A program made the position numbers and the translations under genes. Of a stretch of 64,000 nt of DNA, positions 7,452 to 16,334 are shown one piece after another. Origin of the DNA: Prevotella sp. KH2C16 (GTDB lineage Bacteria; Bacteroidota; Bacteroidia; Bacteroidales; Bacteroidaceae); the NCBI RefSeq assembly GCF_900113305.1, contig NZ_FOOW01000013.1:1-64000 (forward strand), given 5' to 3'. Position 1 is the first letter of the stretch; the number at the start of each line of letters is the position of its first letter. The notes beneath the pieces were generated by a model, which saw only the letters and a program-made list of their open reading frames with translations, did not search any database and was not told where the DNA came from.

Positions 7452-9539
7452 ATGAACAAAGTACGGTTTAACAAGCGCTCGTCCATCGTCTTCAAGCGCT
7501 TCTCCAACAAAGGCTATTCACTCTTCGCTGCCCTCGGCAGGGAAGTGATTATCGGCGTGCTGAGCGTAACCACGCTCTCCCATGCCAAGGCCGACGGCAT
7601 CAGCACCCGCACGGAGAAGGCCGGCGCAGACAGCACCCTGTTGCGTCAGGCGCACGAATTGGACGAAGTAAGCATCACGGCTTCACGAGCGCCGCTGGGT
7701 AAGACCCAGCAAGCGAGAATGGTAACCGTGCTGTCGCAGAAGGAGATTGCCGCTGCGCCAGCGCAAAGTATCAACGATCTGCTCAAGTATGTGGCAGGAG
7801 TGGATGTCAGGCAGCGAGGTCCCGTGGGGGCGCAGACCGACATCGGCATCCGGGGCGGCAACTACGAGCAGATAACCATCCTTCTGAACGGGGTCAACAT
7901 CAACGACCCACAGACGGGGCATAACGCCTTCGACTTCCCTTGCAGCCTGTCCGACATCCAGCGCATAGAGGTGCTGGAAGGACCGGCCGCGCGCGTCTAC
8001 GGCACCTCGTCGATGCTCGGAGCCATCAACATCATCACCCGTGGACACGACGACACCGGTCTCCAGGCCGGCGTGGAGGGAGGAAGCTACGGCTACCTCT
8101 CGGCCACGGCACGCACCAGCTACTCCGGCCGCCGGCGATGGAACCACTCCCTCTCGGGCACCTACACCCGCAGCGACGGCTACAGCCGCAGCAAGGCGGG
8201 ACGCCTGAACATGGACTACAGCGGCGGGAAGGCCTTCTATCAGGGGACCTACGACCACGCCGACTTCGACATCCGATGGCAGGCGGGCGTCAGCACAAAA
8301 GGCTTCGGCAGCAACACCTTCTACAGTCCCTCGTCCGACGAACAGTATGAGCGCACCACGAAGACCTTTCTGGCCCTGCAGGGCGACGCCGCCATAGGAC
8401 GGCTGCACCTGCGCCCGCAGCTCTACTGGCACCATTTCACCGACCGGTTTGAGCTTTTCCACGACAACCCCTACGCCTATCCCTTCAACTATCACCGCAC
8501 AGATGTGCTGGGGGCGGGCATCAACAGCTGGATGGACTGGAACAAGGTGCACCGCACGGCCCTGTCGGCAGAGATACGCCAGGAAGACCTCGTGAGCGGA
8601 AACCTCGGTGAGCCGCTCGACCATCCAAAGCACATCCACGGCACCGACCGCGACTATACCCACGGCATCAACCGCACCAACCTCCAGCTGACGCTCGAGC
8701 ACGACATCCTCCTCCGTGCCTTCACCCTCTCCATGGGGCTCACGGCGGTGAAGAACAGCTGGTCGGACGCGGGAATGCGCCTCTATCCCGGCATCGATGC
8801 CAGCTACCGGCTGGGCGAGCGATGGAAAGTGTATGCGTCGTACAACGCGTCGCTCCGCATGCCGTCGGTTACCGAACTCTACTATAACTCCAAGGGATAT
8901 AACGCCAACAAGCACCTCAAGCCCGAGGAGCTCGCCGCCGTGGAAATCGGCATCGTGTACAGCGCGCCGGGCATCAGGGCGCAGGCAAACGCCTTCTTCA
9001 ACCACTACCGCAACCTCATCGACTGGATTATCGACGAGAAGGCAGCGTCGCCGGAGCTCACGACGACCAACTTCGGGCGGATAAACGCCCTCGGCACACA
9101 GGCCGATGTACGCCTCGACCTCGGACGGCTGCTGCCCGGGCAACGATGCCTGAAGACCCTGAACCTGGCCTATACCTATCTCAACCAGGACCAGAAACGC
9201 TATGAAGGCATCACGAGCCAGTATGTCTTGGAGTATCTGCGCCATAAGTTCGTGGCCAATCTGCAGACGCAAGTGTGGCGCGCCCTCGGCCTGAACCTCA
9301 ACTACCGCTACCAGAAGCGCAACGGACAGTATGCCACGGGCATCGACGAGGCTACCGGGAAGAAGATCCTGAACCGCTATGCGCCCTACAGCGTGCTCGA
9401 TGCCAAGCTCACATGGACGGCTCCCCGCCTGACGCTCTACCTCGCGGCCAACAACCTCACGGGGCACCGCTATGCCGACTTCGGCCGCCTGAAGCAGCCG
9501 GGACGCTGGGTGATGGCGGGCGTGAACATGCGGCTCTGA
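7452..9539 (+). CDS. TonB-dependent outer-membrane receptor, BtuB-type
   Basis: A 695-residue outer-membrane receptor for active uptake powered by TonB. An unusually long basic N-terminus (MNKVRFNKRSSIVFKRF) precedes the signal sequence, which ends near SHAKA. A TonB-box-like region (LDEVSITASRAP) is followed by the plug (ARMVTVLSQKEI ... DIGIRGGNYEQITILLNGV, then RIEVLEGPAARVYG) and a barrel that ends NLTGHRYADFGRLKQPGRW with terminal MRL. The plug wording is closest to cobalamin receptors, so vitamin B12 is a plausible ligand, but siderophores cannot be excluded. The B12-dependent reductase in this window fits the first option. Confidence 0.8.
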   Translation: MNKVRFNKRSSIVFKRFSNKGYSLFAALGREVIIGVLSVTTLSHAKADGISTRTEKAGADSTLLRQAHELDEVSITASRAPLGKTQQARMVTVLSQKEIAAAPAQSINDLLKYVAGVDVRQRGPVGAQTDIGIRGGNYEQITILLNGVNINDPQTGHNAFDFPCSLSDIQRIEVLEGPAARVYGTSSMLGAINIITRGHDDTGLQAGVEGGSYGYLSATARTSYSGRRRWNHSLSGTYTRSDGYSRSKAGRLNMDYSGGKAFYQGTYDHADFDIRWQAGVSTKGFGSNTFYSPSSDEQYERTTKTFLALQGDAAIGRLHLRPQLYWHHFTDRFELFHDNPYAYPFNYHRTDVLGAGINSWMDWNKVHRTALSAEIRQEDLVSGNLGEPLDHPKHIHGTDRDYTHGINRTNLQLTLEHDILLRAFTLSMGLTAVKNSWSDAGMRLYPGIDASYRLGERWKVYASYNASLRMPSVTELYYNSKGYNANKHLKPEELAAVEIGIVYSAPGIRAQANAFFNHYRNLIDWIIDEKAASPELTTTNFGRINALGTQADVRLDLGRLLPGQRCLKTLNLAYTYLNQDQKRYEGITSQYVLEYLRHKFVANLQTQVWRALGLNLNYRYQKRNGQYATGIDEATGKKILNRYAPYSVLDAKLTWTAPRLTLYLAANNLTGHRYADFGRLKQPGRWVMAGVNMRL

Positions 9540-9578
9540 CCAGGCAAGGCAGCCCCACCACTCAAAAAAAGAACGAAA

Positions 9579-10208
9579 ATGAAAATCAGAATATTGCTTT
9601 TATCGCTGTGCCTCACGCAGGGACTGGCGGCACAGCCCAGCCTCAAGGGCGACTGCTCGCACCTCAGAGATGCCGACCTGCTCTTCTTCGCGCCCGGGAA
9701 GGGCAATGCCATCACGGATGTAACGAGCGGATTCGCGGGCAGGGGAATCGACCATGTGGCCATCTTCGTGCGCATCGGCGGCACGCCCTGCACCCTCGAG
9801 GCCACCCACCGGGGCGTGATCGTGCAGCCCATGGACAGCACCATCGCCCGCCACGAGCGCAGAAACGAGCAGGTGTATGTAGGAAGAGTGCGGAAAGGGC
9901 TCGACATTCCGGCCTCACTCGGCAATGCCCTGCGATACTTAGGCAAGCCCTACGACTTCTTCTTCGAACCCGGCGACAGCGCCCTCTATTGCAGCGAGCT
10001 CGTCCAGAAGTCGTACTGCGACAAGCGCGGGGCAGCCGTCTTCGCGCCCATTCCCATGAGCTTTCATAACGACAAGGGGGAGATTACGGAATACTGGAAG
10101 GCCTACTATCGGAAAGCGGGCAGACAAGTGCCCGAGGGAGCACCGGGGTCGAATCCCGGACAGCTGTCCCGCAGCAAACGGATCAGGATTCTCTACCAAC
10201 TCTTCTGA
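9579..10208 (+). CDS. YiiX/YebB-like NlpC/P60-type cysteine hydrolase, secreted
   Basis: A 209-residue exported protein (signal peptide ending GLAAQ). The permuted NlpC/P60 pattern of the YiiX/YebB group is present: DADLLFFAPGKG, catalytic His59 in GIDHVAIF, an acidic residue in CTLEATHRG, and catalytic Cys138 in LYCSELV. Such proteins hydrolyse amide or ester bonds in peptidoglycan or lipids; the true substrate is unknown. It lies 39 bp after the TonB receptor gene and may be read through from it. Confidence 0.8.
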   Translation: MKIRILLLSLCLTQGLAAQPSLKGDCSHLRDADLLFFAPGKGNAITDVTSGFAGRGIDHVAIFVRIGGTPCTLEATHRGVIVQPMDSTIARHERRNEQVYVGRVRKGLDIPASLGNALRYLGKPYDFFFEPGDSALYCSELVQKSYCDKRGAAVFAPIPMSFHNDKGEITEYWKAYYRKAGRQVPEGAPGSNPGQLSRSKRIRILYQLF

Positions 10209-10225
10209 CAGCTTCCGACATTCCT

Positions 10226-10302
10226 TCTAACGGCTAAAAGGAAAGCTTTTAACGGCTAAAAGGCGGGCTTCTAACGGCTATCTACTTGCCTTTTAGCCGT
10301 TT
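10226..10302. repeat. AACGGCTAAAAGG-type intergenic element, copy A
   Basis: A 77-bp element made of alternating AACGGCTAAAAGG and its complement CCTTTTAGCCGTT, able to fold into several hairpins. It is nearly identical and in the same orientation as the copy at 11081-11166, so the two flank the gene at 10369-10902. Related copies lie at 26069-26154, 51351-51434 and 60651-60738. Confidence 0.85.
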
Positions 10303-10368
10303 CCACCCAAATGACCGGCCAGCGTGCACACCCCGCGGGAGGATTTGCCAACGGCCGGAATGCCGCCG

Positions 10369-10902
10369 CTATCGGATTACGCACTTCTTGCCGTCCACAA
10401 TATACACGCCTTCTCTCGGATGTTCCATCTCCTGCCCCTCCAGGTTGTAGACCTTTCCGGAAACAGGCTTTGCCGTCGCCGCCGGGACTCCTGTCGTCAG
10501 CAAGCTGAAAGAGACCGTCGCGCTGCCGCGACCCAAGGCACTCGCAAGCCCCGAGGCATTGTCTATGCGGCCAATGCAGCTATAGGCATAAGAGGTGGAG
10601 AAGGTCTTATAGAACAACACCACGCATGTCGAGCCATAGAGCATGATGTCGCCCTCTTGAATGGTATTGGGATGGATTGTGTTCGTGGGAAGCGACCGGC
10701 TCATATAGTTGTATTTCTCATTGCCGTTCAGTTCGGCCATATCCAGCGTCAGGGGTAATAGCGCCTCAAAGGCGCTTGCCGTAGAGTTGTCGGCAAGCGC
10801 AGCCGTAAACGACTTGCCGCCGACCGTAACCAGAATCTTCGTTTGTGCCATTGCCATCGATGTTATTGCCATAAATAATACTATCAGGAGCGATTTTTTC
10901 AT
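10369..10902 (-). CDS. Secreted cyclophilin-like-fold protein with C-terminal tail
   Basis: A 177-residue exported protein starting at MKKSLLIVLF (signal ending MAMAQ); the frame extends to 10938 but the promoter CAAAGATA (TATCTTTG on this strand) at 10925-10932 favours 10902. Residues 20-140 match the small cyclophilin-like barrel of Bacteroidota lipid-free secreted proteins (ILVTVGGKSFTAALADN ... EGDIMLYGSTCVVLFYK). The last 27 residues (VYNLEGQEMEHPREGVYIVDG...) resemble the short tail common on secreted Prevotella proteins, also seen at 46147-47499. Peptidyl-prolyl isomerase activity is not implied. Confidence 0.7.
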   Translation of the reverse strand: MKKSLLIVLFMAITSMAMAQTKILVTVGGKSFTAALADNSTASAFEALLPLTLDMAELNGNEKYNYMSRSLPTNTIHPNTIQEGDIMLYGSTCVVLFYKTFSTSYAYSCIGRIDNASGLASALGRGSATVSFSLLTTGVPAATAKPVSGKVYNLEGQEMEHPREGVYIVDGKKCVIR

Positions 10903-10924
10903 ACTCTTGGATTTGTTTCTGCCG

Positions 10925-10932
10925 CAAAGATA
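10925..10932 (-). promoter_or_regulatory. -7 promoter box (TATCTTTG)
   Basis: TATCTTTG on the minus strand, 22 bp before the ATG at 10902. Confidence 0.6.
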
Positions 10933-11080
10933 GGTCATTCCCCGCGAAGCAAAGGCAACCAGAACACAGAAGAAAATACCATTTTTACGGAATCGACTGC
11001 AGACCCGGACGGAGCCTCTTTACAGATAATCCGGAACATTCTGATTATCAGCTGTTTGCAATAAAGTAAATTCTCACATT

Positions 11081-11166
11081 CCTTTTAACGGCTAAAAGGA
11101 AAGCTTTTAACGGCTAAAAGGCGGGCTTCTGACGGCTATCTACTCGCCTTTTAGCCGCCTTTTACA
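11081..11166. repeat. AACGGCTAAAAGG-type intergenic element, copy B
   Basis: Direct repeat of copy A with only a few differences (for example TTCTGACGGC for TTCTAACGGC). It is part of the 424-bp gap between 10903 and 11326, whose remaining content is the cysK promoter and unremarkable sequence. Confidence 0.85.
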
Positions 11167-11266
11167 CGGAAGAGGCCTATATATAATAAGGAGAAAGGGC
11201 AGGAAGAGCATGGCGCGAGATGCAAAATACCATTCTTGTGGTATTGCGGGGTCTGGATTTTTGTCC

Positions 11267-11274
11267 TACCTTTG
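11267..11274 (+). promoter_or_regulatory. cysK -7 promoter box (TACCTTTG)
   Basis: TACCTTTG lies 52 bp before the cysK ATG, giving a leader of about 48 nt. It also shows that the longer frame starting at 11210 begins upstream of transcription. Confidence 0.6.
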
Positions 11275-11326
11275 CAGTCGAGAACTGATTCAAACACATA
11301 ATAAAGATAAAGAAAGGAAACATATT

Positions 11327-12274
11327 ATGACAAAGATTGCAAGACAACTGACGGACCTGATAGGAAACACGCCCCTCGTGGAGCTGGGCAGATACTCGCG
11401 GGCACAGGGCCTCGACACCCCCATCGTGGCCAAGGTGGAGTCGTTCAACCCCGGCGGAAGCGTGAAAGACCGCATCGCGCTGGCCATGATCGAAGATGCC
11501 GAGAGGCAGGGCAGGCTCCAGCCCGGGGCGACCCTCATCGAGCCCACGAGCGGCAACACCGGCGTGGGACTGGCCTGGGTGGCAGCCGTGAAGGGATACA
11601 GGCTCATCCTCACGATGCCCGAGACCATGAGCGTGGAGCGCAGGAACCTCGTGAAGGCGTATGGAGCCGAGGTGCACCTCACCGACGGCAAGGCGGGCAT
11701 GGGCGGCGCCATCAAGGCGGCGGAAGAGCTGCGCGACTCCATCCCGGGAAGCATAATCCTCCAGCAATTCGAGAATCCGGCCAACCCGCGGCGGCACTAT
11801 GAGACCACGGCCGACGAGCTCTGGGAGCAGACCGACGGCAAGATTGACATCTTCGTGGCCGGCGTGGGCACGGGCGGCACCGTATCCGGCGTGGGCAGAC
11901 GCCTCAAGGAGAAGAACCCCGCCATCCGCATCGTGGCCGTGGAGCCCGCCGCCTCGGCCGTGCTCAACGGCAAGCCCGCCGGCCCGCATAAGATTCAGGG
12001 CATCGGGGCGGGATTCATTCCCGAGACCTACGATGCCGGGGTGGTGGACGAGGTGCTTGACATAGAGAACGACGATACCATCCGCACGGGTCGCCAACTG
12101 GCCCGGCAGGAGGGCTTGCTGGTGGGAATCTCGTCGGGAGCGGCCGCCTTTGCCGCAGCGACATTGGCCAAACGACCCGAAAACAAGGGCAAGCGCATCG
12201 TCGCCCTGCTGCCCGACACCGGCGAGCGATACCTCTCCACGGCGCTCTTCGCCTTCGAGGAGTATCCTCTCTAA
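11327..12274 (+). CDS. cysK: Cysteine synthase A (O-acetylserine sulfhydrylase)
   Basis: A 315-residue PLP enzyme that makes cysteine from O-acetylserine and sulfide. The PLP lysine is Lys47 in NPGGSVKDR, the substrate loop TSGNTG is at 74-79, and the phosphate-binding glycine loop is GVGTGGTVSGVG. Length is the family standard. ATG at 11327 is used because the promoter box at 11267 rules out the in-frame extension. The gene faces epsC across a 67-bp gap, so the two enzymes of cysteine synthesis are convergent neighbours. Confidence 0.95.
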   Translation: MTKIARQLTDLIGNTPLVELGRYSRAQGLDTPIVAKVESFNPGGSVKDRIALAMIEDAERQGRLQPGATLIEPTSGNTGVGLAWVAAVKGYRLILTMPETMSVERRNLVKAYGAEVHLTDGKAGMGGAIKAAEELRDSIPGSIILQQFENPANPRRHYETTADELWEQTDGKIDIFVAGVGTGGTVSGVGRRLKEKNPAIRIVAVEPAASAVLNGKPAGPHKIQGIGAGFIPETYDAGVVDEVLDIENDDTIRTGRQLARQEGLLVGISSGAAAFAAATLAKRPENKGKRIVALLPDTGERYLSTALFAFEEYPL

Positions 12275-12277
12275 TCA

Positions 12278-12312
12278 GCATGCCGGCAACCCCAATCGGG
12301 CTGCCGGCATGC
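12278..12312. terminator. Hairpin between convergent cysK and epsC
   Basis: GCATGCCGGCA at 12278-12288 and its complement TGCCGGCATGC at 12302-12312 form an 11-bp perfect stem with a 13-nt loop. No T-run follows on either side, so it may act as a bidirectional stop or as 3'-end protection. Confidence 0.55.
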
Positions 12313-12341
12313 GTATGGCTGCCGCCAAGCGGCGTGAAGCC

Positions 12342-13226
12342 CTATCGCTTCAGCACCTTCGACTGCGGGCTGACATCCTCGGTAATCCACATGTTGGCTC
12401 CAATCACCGAGTCGTGGCCGATGGTGATGCGCCCCAGAATCGTCGCGTTGGAATAGACCACCACGCGGTCTTCCAGTATCGGATGCCGGGGAATGCCCTT
12501 GATGGGGTTGCCGTCGTCGTCGAGCGGGAAGCTGCGCGCGCCGAGCGTTACACCCTGATAGAGCTTCACATGGTTGCCGATGACGCAGGTAGCCCCCACG
12601 ACGACGCCCGTGCCGTGGTCTATCGTGAAGTGATGGCCTATCTCGGCGGCCGGATGGATGTCTATCCCGGTCTCGGAATGCGCCATCTCAGTGATGACGC
12701 GGGGAATGAGCGGCACTCCGCGGCGCACCAGCTCGTGGGCCAGACGATGGCAGGTGAGCGCCTTGAGGGCGGGATAGCAGGCTATGATTTCGCTGTAGCT
12801 GGTAGCGGCGGGGTCGCCGTCGTAGGCCGCCTCCACATCCGTAGCCAGCAGGCTGCGGAGCCTGGGCAGCGTGGCGATGATGTCCGTGGCGATGTCGGCT
12901 GCCTTCGAGGCCGACGACCGGAGCTCCTCGCCCTCCTCGCGATCCTGAAAGCAGAGCCCCGCGAGGATCTGGTGAGACAGCAGATGCTGGAGCCGCTCCA
13001 CGGAGACCCCGATGTGATAGTTCATGGTCTGCGTGTTGATGGCCGAGTTGCCGTAGTAGCCCGGGAAGAGGATCGACCTCGTGAGGTCGATGATTTCCTG
13101 CAGGGCTTCTTGCGACGGCAGCGGGCTTCCGTCGCAATGTTCATGGCAGAGACCCTTGAGAGAGTCGGGGCAGGACAGCGCCTCGATGGTCTGCCGGAGC
13201 ACGCCTGAATCTTCAATGTTCGTCAT
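12342..13226 (-). CDS. epsC: Serine O-acetyltransferase, EpsC type
   Basis: A 294-residue left-handed beta-helix acyltransferase that acetylates serine with acetyl-CoA to feed cysK. The C-terminal hexapeptide-repeat domain is clear (GIDIHPAAEIGHHFTIDHG, then GVVVGATCVIGNHVKLYQG and GRITIGHDSVIGANMWI), with the catalytic His in the TIDHGTG motif. The N-terminal helical half (about 140 residues) is the EpsC-type extension. The frame continues to 14063, but ATG at 13226 is chosen because a TATCTTTG box lies just upstream at 13248-13255. Confidence 0.92.
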   Translation of the reverse strand: MTNIEDSGVLRQTIEALSCPDSLKGLCHEHCDGSPLPSQEALQEIIDLTRSILFPGYYGNSAINTQTMNYHIGVSVERLQHLLSHQILAGLCFQDREEGEELRSSASKAADIATDIIATLPRLRSLLATDVEAAYDGDPAATSYSEIIACYPALKALTCHRLAHELVRRGVPLIPRVITEMAHSETGIDIHPAAEIGHHFTIDHGTGVVVGATCVIGNHVKLYQGVTLGARSFPLDDDGNPIKGIPRHPILEDRVVVYSNATILGRITIGHDSVIGANMWITEDVSPQSKVLKR

Positions 13227-13247
13227 AAGCAAATTCTTTAGCGACTG

Positions 13248-13255
13248 CAAAGATA
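13248..13255 (-). promoter_or_regulatory. epsC -7 promoter box (TATCTTTG)
   Basis: TATCTTTG on the minus strand, 21 bp before the epsC ATG. Confidence 0.6.
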
Positions 13256-13329
13256 CGGCAAAAATACCTTTCCGCAAAGCCCCGGCAAATAAATTCTCCG
13301 TTTCCGTGCCCGTTTGATTAAAAAAAATG

Positions 13330-13337
13330 TATCTTTG
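13330..13337 (+). promoter_or_regulatory. -7 promoter box of the LuxR-type regulator
   Basis: TATCTTTG, 12 bp before the ATG at 13350. Confidence 0.6.
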
Positions 13338-13349
13338 CAACAAGAGCCT

Positions 13350-13991
13350 ATGCACATAACCATTGCCGACAAACAAGACATCACGCGGGCCGGACTCGTC
13401 TATCTGCTCGGACGCAAGGGCTGGAACAGGCACTTCCAGGCCGATAACAAGGCCGGACTGACAAGCCTGATGAAAGCTCACGGCGACATGCTTGTCATCC
13501 TCGACTACACGCTCTTCGACCTTAACGGCACCGACGAGCTCCTCATCCTCCACGACCGATTTCCCCACTCGTTCTGGATTATCTTCAGCGACGACCTTTC
13601 CGCAGAGTTCATAAGAACCCTGATGACTGCCCACAGCCGCTTCAGCATCCTCTCCAAGGACTCCTCCCTGCGTGAGATAGAAGAATGCATAGGCCTGGGC
13701 ATGCGCCGCCAGCGGTTCGTCGCGCCGCAGATATCGACCCTGCTGCTCGCGCCCGCCGCCGAAATCAGCAGGGAGAAGAGCCCCCTCACGCCGACGGAGA
13801 CGGAGATCCTGAAGGACATCGCCCTCGGGCTCACCACCAAGGAGATTGCCGAGAAGCGATTTTCCAGCTTCCACACCGTGAACACCCATCGCAAGAACAT
13901 CTTCCGCAAGCTGCAGGTGAACAATGCCTACGAGGCCACGAAATACGCCTTTCGCTCCGGCCTCGTGGACTCCGCGGAGTACTATATCTGA
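13350..13991 (+). CDS. Response regulator, NarL/LuxR type
   Basis: A 213-residue two-domain regulator. The receiver domain has the phospho-acceptor Asp52 in VILDYTLFD, Ser80 and Lys103 at the expected places, and Asp7 as part of the acidic pocket. The LuxR-type DNA-binding domain spans about 145-205 (LTPTETEILKDIALGLTTKE ... FSSFHTVNTHRKNIFRKL). No histidine kinase lies next to it, so it is an orphan here. The regulon is unknown. Start is ATG 13350, 12 bp after the promoter box. Confidence 0.85.
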   Translation: MHITIADKQDITRAGLVYLLGRKGWNRHFQADNKAGLTSLMKAHGDMLVILDYTLFDLNGTDELLILHDRFPHSFWIIFSDDLSAEFIRTLMTAHSRFSILSKDSSLREIEECIGLGMRRQRFVAPQISTLLLAPAAEISREKSPLTPTETEILKDIALGLTTKEIAEKRFSSFHTVNTHRKNIFRKLQVNNAYEATKYAFRSGLVDSAEYYI

Positions 13992-14016
13992 CTTCCCGAA
14001 CAGCATCTCGACAAAA

Positions 14017-14045
14017 ACCGGGCTGCCCTCTATGAGCAGCCCGGT
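14017..14045 (-). terminator. Terminator hairpin after the DASS carrier gene
   Basis: ACCGGGCTGC (14017-14026) pairs with GCAGCCCGGT (14036-14045). On the minus strand the stem is followed by TTTTTGT, so it is an intrinsic terminator for the carrier gene and may also stop the convergent regulator. Confidence 0.75.
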
Positions 14046-14065
14046 AGGGAGATTTCGCCTCAAGC

Positions 14066-15634
14066 CTATAGAATTCCCATCACCATCTTGACGATGAACA
14101 GCGCCACGGGGATGGTAACGCAGGCTATGCCGATGAAGTCGATGTACACGCCGGTCTTGATCATCTTCGTGATGGGGATGTAACCGCTCGCGTAGACGAT
14201 GGCGTTCGGCGGCGTGGACACCGGGAGCATGAATCCGAGCGAAGCCGAGAGGGCCACGCCGACGGCCACGGGAACCGGGCTGAACCCTGCCGAGAGCGCC
14301 GCGCCGATGGCCAGCGGGCCGATCATGTTGGTGGCCGCGGTATGCGATGTGAGCTCCGAGAGCAGCAGCGACATGACGCAGAACACGGCGATGAGCAGGA
14401 GCTCAGACGGATTTCCGCCCATGCCGCTCACGATCTGGTCGCCTATCCAGCCCGAGAGACCGGTGGTGTACATCATTCCGCCCATGGCCAGACCTCCGCC
14501 GAAGAGCAGCAGCGTGCCCCACTCCACGCCCTCGACGGCCTGTTTCCAGGTGATGGTCATCTTGTTATGCTTCAGGTCCACGGGGAGGAAGAAGAGCAGC
14601 AAGGCGCCTATCATGGCGACGGCACCTTCGGGAAGCACGCGGTTGTAGACCTTCAGAATCTCGCTGTCCGAGCCGAACGCGATGTTCAGGAAGCCCGGGG
14701 TAATCCAGAGGACGACCGCCACGAGGAACGCAAACATCGTGTTCTTCTGGGCCCGCGTCCACTTGCCGAGCCCCTTGATCTTCTCGGCGATGAACTCGTT
14801 GGCACCCTCGATGTGCTTCACATCGGCCGGGAACATGCGGCTGAGGACGATGTAGGCAATCACGAAGTAGATGACCATGGCCACGAATCCCCACACCATC
14901 CACTGGAAGAAGCCCACATGGATATTGCTCATCTCGCTCAGGAAGCCGAGCATGATGATGTTCGGGGGGGTGCCGATGGGGGTGAGCACGCCGCCGATGG
15001 AGCATGCGTAGGCCGTCATCAGCATCAGCCCCGTGGCATATTTGTAATTGGCGAGGTCGATGATCTTGCCCTTCGCCGCCATCATATCCTTGATGGCGTA
15101 GAGCAGGCCGAGGGCGATGGGGAACATCATGGCCGCCGTGGCCGTGTTGCTGATCCAGCCCGAGCAGAGCATGCAGGCCAGGCCGATGGCCAGGAAGATG
15201 CGGCGCGGGTTGTCGCCCACCCACTTCATCGACATGATGCCATAGGCTATGCGCTTGTCGATGCCGTTCACCATCATGCCCTTGGCAATGATGAAGCCGC
15301 CCAGGAAGAGGAAGATCGTGGGATTGGCAAAGGCCGCGAAGGCCTCCTTCATCTTCACCACATCGAGCAATACACAGAGGGTGGGCCCGATCAGGGAGGT
15401 TACCGGGATGGGAACCGGCTCGCAAATCCACCAGAGGCACACCAAGGTCATGATGGCCAGAAGCTTATGCGCCTCCGGCGACAGGGCCCCGATGGGGGTA
15501 AACCACACCAAAAGGGCACAGACCGGGCCGCTGACGGCACCGATAAGCCTGCGCCTGCGGTCGAAAACAGAGTCCTGAGGCACCTGCGCCTCAACCTCTT
15601 CTAAGGGTTCATTTTTTGCGTCGTTCATATCCAA
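14066..15634 (-). CDS. DASS-family sodium:dicarboxylate (anion) symporter
   Basis: A 522-residue polytopic inner-membrane carrier of the divalent anion:sodium symporter family. The two inverted-repeat signatures are present: SNTATAAMMFPIALG with TPIGTPPNII, and SHTAATNMIGPLAIG with PVSTPPNAIVY. The second SNT motif reads SHT here, a natural variation in this family. The first 30 residues are cytosolic and acidic. The likely substrates are succinate, fumarate or malate, consistent with succinate-producing Bacteroidales, but sulfate cannot be excluded. Starts at 15634 and 15628 are both possible. Confidence 0.88.
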   Translation of the reverse strand: MDMNDAKNEPLEEVEAQVPQDSVFDRRRRLIGAVSGPVCALLVWFTPIGALSPEAHKLLAIMTLVCLWWICEPVPIPVTSLIGPTLCVLLDVVKMKEAFAAFANPTIFLFLGGFIIAKGMMVNGIDKRIAYGIMSMKWVGDNPRRIFLAIGLACMLCSGWISNTATAAMMFPIALGLLYAIKDMMAAKGKIIDLANYKYATGLMLMTAYACSIGGVLTPIGTPPNIIMLGFLSEMSNIHVGFFQWMVWGFVAMVIYFVIAYIVLSRMFPADVKHIEGANEFIAEKIKGLGKWTRAQKNTMFAFLVAVVLWITPGFLNIAFGSDSEILKVYNRVLPEGAVAMIGALLLFFLPVDLKHNKMTITWKQAVEGVEWGTLLLFGGGLAMGGMMYTTGLSGWIGDQIVSGMGGNPSELLLIAVFCVMSLLLSELTSHTAATNMIGPLAIGAALSAGFSPVPVAVGVALSASLGFMLPVSTPPNAIVYASGYIPITKMIKTGVYIDFIGIACVTIPVALFIVKMVMGIL

Positions 15635-15779
15635 AGGTCAATAAAAGATTTTAAGCTAAGAATTGGTATCTGCCCGCTAAGTTAGGAAAAAATATCATTC
15701 GCCCGGCAAAAAAAACGATAAAAAATCACTTTTCCCTGTTTTTTTCTTCGCAGATTCATTCATTCTAATGAAAAAAATG

Positions 15780-15787
15780 TATATTTG
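15780..15787 (+). promoter_or_regulatory. -7 promoter box (TATATTTG)
   Basis: TATATTTG upstream of the small gene at 15906, implying a leader of about 115 nt. The upstream frame starting at 15768 begins before this box and is not used. Confidence 0.55.
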
Positions 15788-15905
15788 CAAGGCAAGAGTC
15801 CCGGACGGGGAAGCCGACCCGAGGCGCAGACCCACGCCCCGCAAGCCCCGGCACCCGCCGTCCGGACAACGACCGAATCCGGCGCAAGACCTAAATTTAC
15901 CATAT

Positions 15906-16199
15906 ATGAATACGAATGCTATCCTAATCGCCGCCGTCATCATAGTCGTATGCATGGGCATCGCCTACTTCGGCTATCGGCACCGCCACTACATCCAGTT
16001 CAGCAAGGAAAACCTCAGGGCCAACATCGGCAAGGTGTTCGACGAGGCCGGAGAGAAGGCCATGCCGAGGCAGAAGTTCATCATGAAGCTGAAGGATGTG
16101 TGCGGATGCACGCAGAAGCAGGCCGTGATGCTCCTTGGCAAAGCCCGCAGGGCCGGCTTCATCGCCGTTGACGACAAGGAGGTGAGACGGCCCGAATAG
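15906..16199 (+). CDS. Small single-pass membrane protein, unknown function
   Basis: A 97-residue protein with one N-terminal membrane segment (AILIAAVIIVVCMGIAYFGY) followed by a basic cytosolic domain. The C-terminal half (GKVFDEAGEKAMPRQKFIMK then LKDVCGCTQKQAVMLLGKAR) looks like a small helical or winged-helix module, but I do not recognise a family. It has its own promoter and a leader of more than 100 nt. The downstream gap carries a palindrome array and the dnaA terminator. Confidence 0.65.
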   Translation: MNTNAILIAAVIIVVCMGIAYFGYRHRHYIQFSKENLRANIGKVFDEAGEKAMPRQKFIMKLKDVCGCTQKQAVMLLGKARRAGFIAVDDKEVRRPE

Positions 16200-16334
16200 A
16201 CGGCCCGAGAGTTAACCGCAACTCCTGACAGCCCCGACCGCCCGAGGGGCTTTTCGCCGGCCGCCCGCCCCGGAGCCGCCCGAGCTCCTGCCGGAAACCA
16301 TCCCCGTTCTTGTCGGAGACTGCCGGAGGAAATG

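Noticed and set aside
14066..15634. Loss of function of the DASS carrier because the second SNT motif reads SHT.
   Set aside because: SHT in the second repeat is a normal variant of the family, and the rest of both signatures is intact.
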